A DNA stretch of 64,000 nt from Candidatus Omnitrophota bacterium (lineage in GTDB: Bacteria; Hinthialibacterota; Hinthialibacteria; Hinthialibacterales; Hinthialibacteraceae). Below the pieces are notes generated by a model. That model was not told the DNA's origin, made no database searches, and saw nothing but the letters and a program-made list of their open reading frames with translations. This document shows positions 32,299 to 41,770 of the stretch, in pieces; the first letter of the stretch is position 1, and every line of letters begins with the position of its first letter. The stretch covers positions 1 through 64,000 of the forward strand of contig JABLXU010000023.1 in NCBI GenBank assembly GCA_013177805.1. The letters run 5' to 3'. A program made the position numbers and the translations under genes.

Positions 32299-33507
32299 TC
32301 AACGCCCTCCCCGGCACAACACCACACCCAAGAAGGTCCGGACCAACAAACGAAAATCATTCCATAACGAAATATTGCGGACGTATTTCACGTCGCTGCG
32401 CATCCACTCGTTGAAATCCACGTCCCCCCGCCGTTCCGCCTGCCAGGCGCACGCGAGACCCGGCACCACCTTGAAGCGGTACAACTGCCAGCGTTGATAT
32501 TGCGAGGGCAAGGGAGACAGCGCCCGGGGCCCGATCAAGGTCATGTCTCCTTTGAGCACATTGACCAATTGGGGCAACTCATCCAGGCTGGTTTTCCGCA
32601 ACCAATACCCAATCGGCGTGAGGCGGGGATCCTTCTCGATCTTGATGAGGGGACCGTTCATTTCATTGAGATGCCATACTTTGTCGAGCATGCCCTGAGC
32701 GCCATCGACCATGGTCCGGAATTTGTACATTTTGAACCGGCGGCAATTATGCCCGGTCCGTTCTTGCACAAAAAAAACCGGCCCGGGTGACGTCCATTTC
32801 ACGGCGGCCGCCACAGCCACCAGTATGGGCGATAACACCACCAAGGCCGCCAAGGCGCATACCACATCCACTCCCCGTTTCCAGACCGGCAAGCGTTCGA
32901 CAAATAAATCGCTCGGATCGGCGGCCGGCTTCATCTTCATTCGCCGCTGCATTGGCAAGGGAATGAAAAAGGAAGGCGATCCCGCGCCGTTTTGCCGTTT
33001 TCCCGGGGAAAACACCGAGTCCGCCGGCACCACCGGCCCGGTCAGCCGGTTTTTCGCGGCCGATTCCAGTCCGGCCCGCTCCTGGGAGGAGGGGATATGA
33101 TGAGAATCCAGCCAGTCTTCCGGGTAGCTGTAAACGGTATAAGGCAAGGGATCGTATACCGGAGCCATTTGCTGAGCGAGATCCTCCGCCACTTTTCTCG
33201 CTCCTTGCGCCGAGGTGTAGGGCAGGATCACTACAATATGGGAATGATCATACCACCCGGCCACGTCATAACAGCGCACCCGCCTCAACAACAGATGCAG
33301 GAAATGACAATGTTTTCCCAACGCGTCTTCCGTGTCCTCGAAGGGAAACACGAGGAGCGATAACGCATGGCCATTCCGGTCCGAACGGTGTCGTTCTTGA
33401 TCAAGGATGCGCCGGATTTCTCCTGTGGTGCGTAGCGCTTGGAATTGTTTCCGGTATCTTCTCCGCCAAAAATACCGTGAGAATCGTTGCATGGTTTGCC
33501 GCAACAT
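32299..33507 (-). CDS. Polyprenyl-phosphate sugar transferase with degenerate N-terminal GGDEF-like domain
   Basis: The 402-residue protein has a C-terminal bacterial sugar transferase domain (about 205-402): one membrane helix, WKRGVDVVCALAALVVLSPIL, FFVQERTGHNCRRFKMYKFRTMV, LRKTSLDELPQLVNVLKGDM, LIGPRALSP and VKPGLACAWQAERRGDVDF-like text. It starts a lipid-linked glycan. The first ~130 residues resemble a diguanylate cyclase fold: ILDQERHRSDRNGHALSLLVFPFE, then RRVRCYDVAGWYDHSHIVVILP, then ARKVAEDLAQQ, with WYDHS in place of GGDEF, so no catalysis is expected. AGGAGGAGG precedes the ATG. It is the first gene of the leftward operon. Confidence 0.82.
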   Translation of the reverse strand: MLRQTMQRFSRYFWRRRYRKQFQALRTTGEIRRILDQERHRSDRNGHALSLLVFPFEDTEDALGKHCHFLHLLLRRVRCYDVAGWYDHSHIVVILPYTSAQGARKVAEDLAQQMAPVYDPLPYTVYSYPEDWLDSHHIPSSQERAGLESAAKNRLTGPVVPADSVFSPGKRQNGAGSPSFFIPLPMQRRMKMKPAADPSDLFVERLPVWKRGVDVVCALAALVVLSPILVAVAAAVKWTSPGPVFFVQERTGHNCRRFKMYKFRTMVDGAQGMLDKVWHLNEMNGPLIKIEKDPRLTPIGYWLRKTSLDELPQLVNVLKGDMTLIGPRALSPLPSQYQRWQLYRFKVVPGLACAWQAERRGDVDFNEWMRSDVKYVRNISLWNDFRLLVRTFLGVVLCRGGR

Positions 33508-33795
33508 GTTCCTCCTCCTAGGCCACGGGCAGAAAAAACCACTCTGCCTGCGCGTTTTCCGCCGGCTCTCCGCGTCGCTGTTTGAAAAGACAAAGGGGGC
33601 AAATTCAGAGATACGGGTTGCGTGTCAAGCGCGAAGAATTATTCAAACCGTGATAAAAGATCGAAGATGCCAGAAATCAAAAAGGGTGGTATTCCAATGA
33701 TGATATAATATAACTATAATCAATTCAACAATCTAACTGATAAAAATCACATCTGGATTTTCTGTTTTTTTCCTAATTTAAGAAGGCCATGACAT

Positions 33796-33823
33796 AATCT
33801 ATATTGTTTACTCTTTTTGTCAA
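33796..33823 (-). promoter_or_regulatory. Probable sigma70 promoter of the polysaccharide operon
   Basis: On the minus strand TTGACA (33823-33818) is followed after 16 bases by TAGATT (33801-33796). It lies ~290 bases before the sugar transferase start, implying a long leader. The -35 is a perfect match; the -10 is moderate. Confidence 0.4.
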
Positions 33824-33934
33824 CATAATTTCACACAATAATTTTTTTGTTTTGGTGGCTGCCCATTTTTCAGGCGTCCGGTTTGGATCTGACACTCTCA
33901 TTGTTACGAAAATATTTTTTTCATACGACAAGCG

Positions 33935-34106
33935 CGTGCCTCCGGCACTCCAGGCCCAGGGTTAAAATCCTGGGCTGCTGTAAAGCCGTCCCCGGAAGGG
34001 GACTCCCATGAAGGCAAGACTCCAACCCATTCCAGAGAAGCCCAGCGGGGCGAAAGGGCTGTGCCCCATGCCATCCGCCCGCTCAGCGAGAGGGACGCAG
34101 GGGCCA
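33935..34106. repeat. Structured GC-rich non-coding block with several hairpins
   Basis: GCCCAGG (33954-33960) pairs with CCTGGGC (33969-33975), and GTCCCC (33988-33993) pairs with GGGGAC (33998-34003). Further pairs AGCCC/GGGCT and GCCCC/GGGGC follow. It is a GC-rich island in an AT-rich gap and resembles the dispersed non-coding blocks seen in metagenome-derived bacteria. No function is known. Confidence 0.5.
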
Positions 34107-34192
34107 TACTCTCCCGACGGTTTGATGGAATAGCATAGCAAACCCCGAAAAAAGTACTCCCTTACCGGATGAGCCTATTTTTTTATTTTTTT

Positions 34193-34220
34193 TTGTATTG
34201 GTCAAAATCCGGCCGATAAT
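34193..34220 (+). promoter_or_regulatory. Possible sigma70 promoter of the DegT gene
   Basis: TTGTAT (34193-34198) and GATAAT (34215-34220) are spaced by 16 bases, ~95 bases before the ATG at 34315. Confidence 0.35.
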
Positions 34221-34314
34221 AAAGCGTTGGGGTATCGTTCCCGCAATGCTCAATCACTTTCGCAAATGATGAAACCTAAGTGATCCAATTCATCTACAGA
34301 TAAAGGATAAATTT

Positions 34315-35421
34315 ATGAAGGTACCATTTTTAGATTTAAAAATTCAGTATAATTCGATTCGGGAAGAAATTCTGGAGGAGTTGATCCAGGTCATGGAAAA
34401 CACGGCATTCGCGAGCGGCCCCTTCGTCAAAAAATTCGAGGAGGCGTTCGCGGCGTATTGCCAGTGCCGCCACGCCATCGGCGTCGGCAGCGGCACCGAC
34501 GCCTTATGGACCGCTTTGTTAGGATTGGGCGTTGGCCCCGGCGATGAAGTGATCACCGTGGCCCATACTTTTATCGCGACCTGTGAGGCGATCAGCTTCA
34601 CGGGGGCGAAACCGGTCTTCGTGGATATCGAAGACCGCACCTGCACCATGGATCCCACCCTGATCGAGGCGGTCATCACCCCCCGCACCAAGGCGATCAT
34701 TCCCGTGCACCTCTACGGCCAGATGGCGGATATGGATCCCATCATGGAGATTGCCCGGAAACATAACCTCTTCGTGATCGAGGACGCCGCGCAAGCCCAT
34801 GGCGCGGAATACAAAGGCCGGCGCGCGGGATCCATCGGCGATGCCGGTTGTTACAGTTTCTACCCCGGCAAAAACCTCGGAGCGTATGGCGAAGCCGGCG
34901 CCGTGGTCACGAACAACGACGAACTGGCTGCCCGTATCCGCATGTTCCGCGATCACGGCCAGCGGCAGAAATACTACCATTCGATCATCGGTTGGAATTC
35001 CCGCATGGACGGTTTCCAAGGCGCGGTACTGGGTGTCAAACTAAAACACCTGCCCCAATGGACCGAAGCCCGGAGGAACAATGCGGCTCTGTACAACGAA
35101 CTATTGGCCGGGATGCCCGGCATCGAATTGCCAGTGGAAGCGGCAGAGCGCATACACGTGTATCACATCTACCCCATTCATACCGCGAACCGCGCCGCCT
35201 TCATGGAAGCGCTTGAAAAGCAGGACATTCATTGCGGAATCCACTACCCGGTTCCTGTCCATCTCCAGGACGCCTACCATTCGCTCGGGTACACAGAAGG
35301 CAGTTTACCGGTTACGGAGCGGCGCGCCGCCCAGGAGGTCTCCCTGCCCATGTTCGCTGAACTGACGCCGGAACAACTCCAGGCCGTGGCCAATACCATC
35401 AAAAATTACATTAAGATGTAA
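34315..35421 (+). CDS. DegT/DnrJ/EryC1/StrS family PLP-dependent sugar aminotransferase
   Basis: The 368-residue enzyme has [52 protein letters not shown] and the PLP-lysine motif [14 protein letters not shown] with K186. [27 protein letters not shown] and [11 protein letters not shown] follow. It aminates NDP-keto-sugars to amino sugars such as those found in surface polysaccharides. AAGGA stands 8 bases before the ATG. It is divergent from the polysaccharide operon and probably supplies one of its donors. A hairpin ends it, shared with the convergent beta-helix gene. Confidence 0.92.
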   Translation: MKVPFLDLKIQYNSIREEILEELIQVMENTAFASGPFVKKFEEAFAAYCQCRHAIGVGSGTDALWTALLGLGVGPGDEVITVAHTFIATCEAISFTGAKPVFVDIEDRTCTMDPTLIEAVITPRTKAIIPVHLYGQMADMDPIMEIARKHNLFVIEDAAQAHGAEYKGRRAGSIGDAGCYSFYPGKNLGAYGEAGAVVTNNDELAARIRMFRDHGQRQKYYHSIIGWNSRMDGFQGAVLGVKLKHLPQWTEARRNNAALYNELLAGMPGIELPVEAAERIHVYHIYPIHTANRAAFMEALEKQDIHCGIHYPVPVHLQDAYHSLGYTEGSLPVTERRAAQEVSLPMFAELTPEQLQAVANTIKNYIKM

Positions 35422-35508
35422 TTTACAGATCAAATATTCTAGATTCCATGATGAGCCCACCGGCACGGCAAGTCTGGAATAGCGCAAGCCTGGATTGAGC
35501 GCAAAACC

Positions 35509-35540
35509 AAGGGAGGCTTTCTGATACGAAAACCTCCCTT
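35509..35540. terminator. Bidirectional hairpin terminator between convergent genes
   Basis: AAGGGAGGCTTTC (35509-35521) pairs with GAAAACCTCCCTT (35528-35540) with one mismatch and a 6-base loop. On the minus strand it is followed by GGTTTT, on the plus strand by CACTATCC. Confidence 0.6.
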
Positions 35541-35580
35541 CACTATCCCAGCGGTCCAAATCGTTATTCCCGGTTGAGGA

Positions 35581-37332
35581 TTACTCCGGGACAACACGTT
35601 GCACGACCGGGGGTTGGGGAACGGGAATAAATTCAAAGGCGCCGATGTCCACTTTGGAACCAAAGGGAACCGGCACGTTAGCCATCCCCATGGTAAGACC
35701 GACGTTGATTCCCGCGTCAATGCAGGGAGAATCGGCCCGCAGGGTATAGTCCCCCTGGCCCGAGTCGGTAAACCGGGGATCCCCGTAGAGATTGTTCATA
35801 ATGGTATTGCCATTGTTCCCATTTTGATTGTTGAAGGCGGCCACACTCATGGCCGTGCCACGGTAGTTGACCACGTTGGTGATGCCATCCGGATGAAAAA
35901 CCAGGTTGTTCGTGTAGATGTTGTCTTTCACCGTGGCATGACTTTCGATGACGATTCCAATGTTGCGGTAATTGTCCTTGGAATTGCGGCCGCAATTGTA
36001 GATGATGTTGTTCCGGAATTCATTCGCGTATTTGTCGGTCGCGCCGGTATATCCCCAGACTTTGATGCCGGCCTCATCGCAATTCATGATCAGATTGTTG
36101 AAAAACTTGTTGTGATGGCTGGCCCAGCCGGTGTATCCCTCCACACTGATTCCCTGGGCCGTGCCATTGGCCATATGAGTCACGTTGGTCATGCCGGCGA
36201 TTATGTTGTAATAAAACAAGTTGTGATTCCCGTTGATCTGGTTGCGGCACGTGGTATCGATCACGGAGTTGAAAAACATCTCGTTGTTGAAACACGTGCC
36301 ATCCGGCCCGTCGATGGCCAGACCGCGCCCGTAATCGATGTTGGCCGCCGAAATGTAATTGGAATAGACTTTGTTGTTTTTCGTCTGATAACCGGATTCG
36401 CTGGTCACGTAAATCGCCGTGTGGCCCCAATCATATAGTTCGTTGTCATGTATCTCCCAATTCTGGCAGCCGTAGCGCAGTTTGATTCCATCGTGGGGAA
36501 TCTCGGGATTGAGATGGTACGGAGAGCGCAGGCGGGAACCGGAATCCAACAGGCAATGGCGGATCACATTGTTGAGACATACCTTGCTGGGCCCGTAGCC
36601 ATGGCCGAGAATCCCGAATTTTCCCACATACCAACCGATAGCGCAATTTTCCACGAGAATGAAATTCGATTCTGCGAGTTCAAGGGAAATCACGCCGCCG
36701 CGCAAATCCAAATCCCGAATAGTGATGTAATTCTTGTTGGACATCCGCATGGCATGAGTGCGCGCCGCTGATTGTTCCAGCGTGGAATAGGCCGAGGCGG
36801 GATTGGCGGGGGCATAGAGGTAGAGCCGGCCCGCGGTGCTGTCATACCCGAACCGTAACGTGGAATTAGGAGCGCTGGGCGTTTGGGCGCGGCCGTATTC
36901 CTTCCCATCCAAAAACACCCGCAATGGATCAGCCGCGAGAGCCATATACCATACATTGCCCGATACGTTGGTCCAGGCACTGGCGGATTTGCCTCCCGGA
37001 ATTGCGTCCAAGGCGGTGATGATAGGCTTGGCGCCCGAGCCATAGGCTCCAAAGGTAATGGGATTGGAGGCATTCCCGGAGGAAGGCACGATCAATTGTT
37101 CTTTCCAAACGCCGCCCCGCTTGAAAAGGATCGCATCGCCCGGATTAAAAGAACGGGAATTGATCTTGGCGATGGTTTTCCACGGCGCCGTCGCGCTGAG
37201 GCCGTTGTTCGCGTCGTTTCCCTGGACAGAATCCACATAGTATTCGGCCGCCCAAGCCTGGGGCGCCAGAATCAGCACGGCCATGCCAAGCATGTAATCG
37301 CGAATGAATTTGATTGTTTTCCGTGTGGTCAT
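35581..37332 (-). CDS. Secreted right-handed parallel beta-helix repeat protein
   Basis: The start at 37332 has GAGGAG about 9 bases upstream and leads into a signal peptide ending APQAWAAEYYVDS; the product is 583 residues. It opens with the YYVDSVQGNDANNGLSATAPWKTI motif typical of Pel/beta-helix proteins. It then carries many short Asn-rich turns (NKVYSNYIS, NNEMFFNSVID, HHNKFFNNLIMN, EFRNNIIYNCG, DNIYTNNLVFH) and an end DIGAFEF motif. Such proteins bind or cleave polysaccharides such as pectin or alginate, or are surface proteins. It follows the three-repeat exoprotein gene by 53 bases, and so would be controlled by the same riboswitch leader. Confidence 0.8.
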   Translation of the reverse strand: MTTRKTIKFIRDYMLGMAVLILAPQAWAAEYYVDSVQGNDANNGLSATAPWKTIAKINSRSFNPGDAILFKRGGVWKEQLIVPSSGNASNPITFGAYGSGAKPIITALDAIPGGKSASAWTNVSGNVWYMALAADPLRVFLDGKEYGRAQTPSAPNSTLRFGYDSTAGRLYLYAPANPASAYSTLEQSAARTHAMRMSNKNYITIRDLDLRGGVISLELAESNFILVENCAIGWYVGKFGILGHGYGPSKVCLNNVIRHCLLDSGSRLRSPYHLNPEIPHDGIKLRYGCQNWEIHDNELYDWGHTAIYVTSESGYQTKNNKVYSNYISAANIDYGRGLAIDGPDGTCFNNEMFFNSVIDTTCRNQINGNHNLFYYNIIAGMTNVTHMANGTAQGISVEGYTGWASHHNKFFNNLIMNCDEAGIKVWGYTGATDKYANEFRNNIIYNCGRNSKDNYRNIGIVIESHATVKDNIYTNNLVFHPDGITNVVNYRGTAMSVAAFNNQNGNNGNTIMNNLYGDPRFTDSGQGDYTLRADSPCIDAGINVGLTMGMANVPVPFGSKVDIGAFEFIPVPQPPVVQRVVPE

Positions 37333-37385
37333 TATCCAAATCTCCTCTGAGATCATTGTTTTGGTGCTGTGATCGCGGCTTTTCT

Positions 37386-40300
37386 TTATTCAGGCCGTTC
37401 GATGGCGACATCATCCACAAAATAAGTGGCCTGGGTTCCCGCGCGCAGACTCAGGGAATTACCGACGTGCAAGATTCCGGCGAAAACTCCGTTGAAGACA
37501 TCGGAATACAATCCAGCCGCTTCATGCGCCTGAACACCGTCGATCTTCACCCGGTGATACCCTTCCGTCTGGTGAATGTTGTATTGCACCTCCAACCGGT
37601 GCCATTGCGAATCGGCAGCCAGGACATGCCACGCACTTTCATCCCAGCCTCCGAAGAGGCGGAGCCGGCTGTAAAATAGAATCATACCGTTTTCCATCTT
37701 GAATTCCCCGGAATACAATTCAATGTTATTGGCCGTGTAGAGTTTGAGCACCGGGGTGGAGATGGTATTCCACTGGCCAGTCAAGTCAAACTTGAACCAG
37801 ACGGTAATCTTCCCCGCTTGGAGGTTGTTCAGGGACAAAACCAAATACTCAGGCGTCAGGTCATCGTAGATAAACATGGCGGATTTGGAGCCCCCGTGGG
37901 ACACCAACGCGGAAACAACCAAATCGTTCTCCGGATCCACCTTGCCCTGCCATTCCGAGAAATCTCCCGTCTCATAGCCGCTGTAGGCCAGCAAGGCTGG
38001 GGGTTCCGGCGCCTCGGGCGGCATATCGAGCGAGGGCGCATCCACCCCTCCCATGGAATGTTTGCTGGTCAACCGTTCATACACGATCACATCGTCGATG
38101 TAGTAGGTTCCATTGACGCCGGCCCGCAGAGCGGTGGAGGTGCCCACTTGCAAACGCCCCACATACTTGCCTTTGAACACATCGGTCGCCAGCCCTGTAG
38201 AGGTGTGAACCAGGGTATTGTCAATCCAAACCTGGTGATACCCTTCCGAGGCATGCAGATGGAACCGCACTTCAATCCGGTGCCAACGGTCGTCGGCCGC
38301 CAGCGGAGTCCAGCGAATCTCATCCCAGCCGGCGTAGACGCGCATCCGGCTGTAAAATTGAATTCCACCTTCCGCGTACTTGAATCCGCCGTATATCAGT
38401 TCGACTCCATCCCGGTTGAATAATTGCAGTAACGTGGAAATATCCGTGTTCCAGGCAGCCGGCTGAGTGAACTTGATCCAAAAACTGACCGAACCTTCGC
38501 AGATTTCATCGAGAGTTTTGACGAGATATTCCGGAACTTCGTCATTGTAAATGAATTTTGCGCTTCGATTGCCACTGCGCGAGGTAATGGACGTGATACT
38601 CAGATCTTTGCCTGAATCCATTTCACTCGACCAATCCCCAAAAGTCCCGGATTCGAATCCGCAATCAAACACGGCAATCATGTCGGTACCGGGAGGGCTG
38701 GTTGGAGCCGTATCCAGCTGTGGGGCCGGTGTCATTGTGGGTGTCATCGTCGGCGTTATCGTCGGCGTCTGTGTTGGTGTGTTTGTAGGCGTTATTCTCG
38801 GCGTCATTGTCGGTGTTGAAGTCGGTGTTGCCGTCGGTGTCGCCGTCGGAGCCGCCGTTGGTGTAGAAGTCGCAGCCGGTGCCGCTGTCGCTGTAGCGGG
38901 TGGAACGGCGGTTGGTGTTGCCGTCGGCACCGCTGTTGGAGCCGCTGTTGGTTCCGAAGCCGGAGTGACAGTCGGGGTGACAGTCGGGGAGGCTGTTGCT
39001 GTGACTGTGTTCGTCGGCGTTGGCGTCGGTGTCGATAACGGCGGGGGGGTTGGTGTGTCAACCGGAACCGGCGTAGTCAAGGATGCCGGGGGCTGGATGA
39101 AATTTGAAGAAGATTCAGTCACCTGGATGACTTTCCCAAAATCCACGAAATAATAACTATTCACCCCATTGCGGAGTCCGGATATATTCCCGACCTGCAT
39201 GACCGTGGGCGCTTGGCCTAAGGGCCCAGCGGTGCAAAGCCCCGTGGCTTCATAAACCACTTGGTTATCGATCCAAATCCGCTGGTATCCCTCGGTGTCA
39301 TGGATTTTGAATTGGACTTCCAGCTTATGCCAATCGCTGTCTCCCGCCAGGATGTTCCAAGTGCTTTCATTCCAACCCTCAGCGACGCGGATCCGGTTGA
39401 AAAATTTGATCTTTTTGTCCTGGTAAGCATACTCGCCGGAAAGGAGCTCCACACCCTCGGCGGTGTACAGTTTCAACAACGCTGTGCCGAGGTTGCTCCA
39501 TTTGTTATTGAGATTGAATTTGATATGAAACGAAATAATCCCCTCCATTATTTCGGGAAGACTGACGACCAAGTATTCAGGAGTCTTGTCGTTGTACGTG
39601 AACTGAGCACAGGAGGTTCCACTAAACGGCGCGGTGGTGGTGATCTTCAGATCATTGCCGGTGTCCACCTTTTGCTCCCATTCAGAAAAATCTTTGGTTT
39701 CAAAATCAAAGTTGAAGACTTCCCGGAAAATAGGTTCCGGCGCCGGCTCTTTCTTGGACAATGTAGGGACTGAACTAGGAGTTGGGGTGGCCGTCGGGGT
39801 CGCCGTGGCCGTCGGGGTCGCCGTAGCCATCGGGGTCGCCGTAGCCGTCGGTTCCGGGGTTTCGGTTACCGTGGGTGAGGGCAATGGGGTAACTGTAGGA
39901 ACCGGTGTGGGGATCTCCGTGGCGGTCGGCGTGGCCGTCGGCGCAACCGTTGGTGTGAATGTTGACGTAGCCGTGGCCGTCGGTGTAGCCGTCGGCTTCG
40001 GGGCTTCCGTCGCGGTAGGGAATGGCGATGGTGTATCTGTAGGAACTGGTGTGGGGATCTCCGTGGCGGTCGGCGTGGCCGGTGGAGTAGGAGTTAACGT
40101 CGGCCCTGCCAGAGGTTTGCTCGTGGGAGTCGGGGTGCCGGGTGCAGGAACGGTAAACGCGACTTCATCGGAAAAATCGCCTTCATGGCCATAGATATTG
40201 TAGGCTTTCACGGCAAAAAAATACGTTTTCCCGGTCTCCAGCCCACTCACAGTCGCGAATGTCTGATCCCCGGCATCCTTCACCAATTGAAACGGTCCAT

Positions 40301-40505
40301 TTTCCGGACGGCAATATACGTTAAAACCCACCGCGGTGGAATCGGGTTGCGGTTCCCAATAGAGAGTGACCTGGGCCGGCCACCCCGGAAGGCTGAAGAA
40401 TCCAATTAAGTAAGCCCCCCACACCAACCGCTGCCATTTACTTGTTAAAAGGAAATTAGAAACACGGGAGAATAACTGAATCAGATAATGTTGCACAAAT
40501 TCCAT
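37386..40505 (-). CDS. Large exported protein: FnIII domain plus three homologous ~205-residue domains on PT-rich linkers
   Basis: The 1039-residue product has a hydrophobic N-terminal segment (about 25-45), then a fibronectin III domain ([20 protein letters not shown] ... [12 protein letters not shown]). Three linker and domain units follow. Each domain runs from a [30 protein letters not shown] start, through (A/S)xFxYxDxxPEYLVxSL and W.KLEVQF.IH..EGY..(I/V).ID, to a G.Y.G.LQVG end. Such a shape suggests jelly-roll (concanavalin-like) binding modules. Linkers are TPTPTAT-type repeats; low-complexity sequence also makes assembly errors possible. The exact ligand is unknown. The leader upstream of this gene holds a GEMM riboswitch core, so cyclic di-GMP probably controls it. 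Confidence 0.75.
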   Translation of the reverse strand: MEFVQHYLIQLFSRVSNFLLTSKWQRLVWGAYLIGFFSLPGWPAQVTLYWEPQPDSTAVGFNVYCRPENGPFQLVKDAGDQTFATVSGLETGKTYFFAVKAYNIYGHEGDFSDEVAFTVPAPGTPTPTSKPLAGPTLTPTPPATPTATEIPTPVPTDTPSPFPTATEAPKPTATPTATATSTFTPTVAPTATPTATEIPTPVPTVTPLPSPTVTETPEPTATATPMATATPTATATPTATPTPSSVPTLSKKEPAPEPIFREVFNFDFETKDFSEWEQKVDTGNDLKITTTAPFSGTSCAQFTYNDKTPEYLVVSLPEIMEGIISFHIKFNLNNKWSNLGTALLKLYTAEGVELLSGEYAYQDKKIKFFNRIRVAEGWNESTWNILAGDSDWHKLEVQFKIHDTEGYQRIWIDNQVVYEATGLCTAGPLGQAPTVMQVGNISGLRNGVNSYYFVDFGKVIQVTESSSNFIQPPASLTTPVPVDTPTPPPLSTPTPTPTNTVTATASPTVTPTVTPASEPTAAPTAVPTATPTAVPPATATAAPAATSTPTAAPTATPTATPTSTPTMTPRITPTNTPTQTPTITPTMTPTMTPAPQLDTAPTSPPGTDMIAVFDCGFESGTFGDWSSEMDSGKDLSITSITSRSGNRSAKFIYNDEVPEYLVKTLDEICEGSVSFWIKFTQPAAWNTDISTLLQLFNRDGVELIYGGFKYAEGGIQFYSRMRVYAGWDEIRWTPLAADDRWHRIEVRFHLHASEGYHQVWIDNTLVHTSTGLATDVFKGKYVGRLQVGTSTALRAGVNGTYYIDDVIVYERLTSKHSMGGVDAPSLDMPPEAPEPPALLAYSGYETGDFSEWQGKVDPENDLVVSALVSHGGSKSAMFIYDDLTPEYLVLSLNNLQAGKITVWFKFDLTGQWNTISTPVLKLYTANNIELYSGEFKMENGMILFYSRLRLFGGWDESAWHVLAADSQWHRLEVQYNIHQTEGYHRVKIDGVQAHEAAGLYSDVFNGVFAGILHVGNSLSLRAGTQATYFVDDVAIERPE

Positions 40506-40573
40506 GATCGAGTTCTCTCTTCCAATTCAATGGATGACCGTGCGAGAAGCAGTGACGGAAGAAAGGACTGCTC

Positions 40574-40670
40574 CGCCCGGCAGCCCTGCTGCCGTTTCCA
40601 CGAACCTTCGTAGAGGTAGGCCAGAGGCTTTGCGTCCCACCCTTTCGGATGGTTTGCCTTTTACAGGCGT
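40574..40670 (-). promoter_or_regulatory. GEMM-I (cyclic di-GMP class I) riboswitch aptamer
   Basis: On the minus strand the GEMM core reads GGCAAACC (40658-40651), a CCAUCC-GAAA-GGGUGG hairpin with a GAAA tetraloop, and GACGCAAAGCC (40636-40626). GGCCUA follows, then the second hairpin CGGCAGC-AGG-GCUGCCG (40594-40578), matching the GGUAGC-GGG-GUUACC element of the Vc2 aptamer. Closing stem P1 is CGCC (40669-40666) with GGCG (40577-40574). The base corresponding to G20 of Vc2 is G, favouring c-di-GMP over cGAMP, by my alignment. The leader continues ~70 bases to the ATG at 40505, with no clear U-rich terminator, so control of translation is more likely. Confidence 0.88.
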
Positions 40671-40682
40671 ATTTTCATTAGA

Positions 40683-40712
40683 GTTATGATGGAATCAGGA
40701 CATCGCTCTCAA
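40683..40712 (-). promoter_or_regulatory. Probable promoter of the riboswitch-led exoprotein operon
   Basis: On the minus strand TTGAGA (40712-40707) and CATAAC (40688-40683) are spaced by 18 bases. Transcription would start near 40676, directly before the aptamer, which supports the pair. Confidence 0.45.
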
Positions 40713-41269
40713 TCCTTTGCATTCACTCCGGGGATTTCCCAGGTGATTCATAGCAGAATGGATAAGAAACCCAGTGGGCAACATGTACCGGCCGTTTTCC
40801 TTATCGCTTTACTTACTCGAGCAAAGAAAGTACCAAAACGAAATTCCCTAGGAAAATCTAACCCATCCATCCGAAAGTTTATAAATCATTAAAATTCAGA
40901 GATCTTCTTTAAGAACCCACAAATCTCTTCCAAAGAAATTGAATGGATGTAACCCGTTCGGATACAACCAACCGGTTACAGTGATCTTTTTTATTACAAT
41001 TTTATTACAATAAGTCAAAATGAGTATTAACTTATTAGTAAAGGTGGATCAGGAAATAACCTCCCGATCGCAATCCGGATGGGATCGGGGCGGTTCCAGA
41101 AAAATATTGGTAACTCAGGAAGAGGAAGTGGTGAGGAATAGAAACAGAACAACCCACAAGCCAGACGGTTCGTGGGATTTGTTCTTTGATGAGTAACCGC
41201 CGTTCAGCCAGAATTCACGACAGGCTGTACACCATTATCATGATTTCTTTTTCGACCATACCATACAAC

Positions 41270-41494
41270 TTATGAATAGGATATCGGGGTTACGTCGATT
41301 CCCCGCCGATTGACGATCCCATCCCGCATAAGCACGGTAACCACCACCCGGTCGGGCGCTCCCCGGAATTCTTCGACCAATCGCCCTTCGGAGATCAAAC
41401 GGATCGCTTCCACCGCCCCTCTCCGGGAATCCTGATGGTCAATCTTGACCTGATCCCCGACGTGCAACTGGAATTCCTTGTTGAAATCGATCAT
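41270..41494 (-). CDS. Small protein of unknown function
   Basis: The 74-residue protein is not recognised. It is rich in beta-strand-like segments (LHVGDQVKIDH, RVVVTVLMRDGIVNR) and charged residues, without a signal peptide or membrane helix. The start is well supported by AAAAGGAG 10 bases before the ATG, which is why it is kept despite its size. It is divergent from the HTH-EIIA gene, ~280 bases away, and shares that region with a strong rightward promoter. The compact all-beta look could suit an SH3- or OB-like domain, but this is only a guess. Confidence 0.5.
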   Translation of the reverse strand: MIDFNKEFQLHVGDQVKIDHQDSRRGAVEAIRLISEGRLVEEFRGAPDRVVVTVLMRDGIVNRRGIDVTPISYS

Positions 41495-41569
41495 CGGCTC
41501 TGGCTCCTTTTATGAAGATAAATTCATAAAAGACTTACAAGCCATTCTCTTCGCCCAACATGAATTATA

Positions 41570-41597
41570 TTGACAACAATGGACATTCATGTACAAT
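41570..41597 (+). promoter_or_regulatory. Sigma70 promoter for the HTH-EIIA gene
   Basis: TTGACA (41570-41575) and TACAAT (41592-41597) are spaced by 16 bases in AT-rich DNA, ~170 bases before the ATG at 41771. Both boxes are close to consensus. Confidence 0.6.
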
Positions 41598-41651
41598 ATA
41601 CGACTTGAATGAAAAACATCAAGGGATTTCACACAAGAAATAAACATTTTT

Positions 41652-41670
41652 GGGTAACCTTTGGGTAACC
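41652..41670 (+). promoter_or_regulatory. Tandem GGGTAACC sites (candidate operator)
   Basis: Two exact GGGTAACC octamers at 41652-41659... and 41663-41670 are one DNA turn apart (11 bases start to start), between the promoter and the HTH-EIIA start. This could be an operator for the HTH protein itself. Confidence 0.35.
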
Positions 41671-41770
41671 CGCGCGCCGGAAAATGAATCGGGAGGCCGA
41701 ATCATGAAAAGCGCGCGGGATGTGTTTTTTGAACCGGAATGATCCATTTCACTCGGAACGAGGGCTTGCA

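Larger units (their letters stand above)
33508..34314. other. AT-rich intergenic region between the polysaccharide operon and the DegT gene
   Basis: This ~800-base divergent region holds no supported gene. It contains a structured GC-rich block (33935-34106), a candidate promoter for each direction, and long T/A stretches. All are listed separately. Confidence 0.6.
40506..41269. other. Intergenic region holding the GEMM leader; remainder without supported genes
   Basis: The first ~200 bases hold the leader, riboswitch and promoter of the exoprotein operon. Beyond ~40720 the region is AT-rich with no convincing gene. GTAACC (40949-40954) and GGTTAC (40974-40979) form an inverted pair of unknown meaning. 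Confidence 0.55.

Noticed and set aside
38700..40120. TPTPTAT-type repetitive DNA read as a possible CRISPR-like or satellite array.
   Set aside because: The repeats are in-frame Thr/Pro/Ala codons of a single open gene with no spacers of constant length.
40686..40892. Small plus-strand frame after the exoprotein leader.
   Set aside because: No family resemblance or ribosome-binding site, and it overlaps the promoter of the opposite operon.
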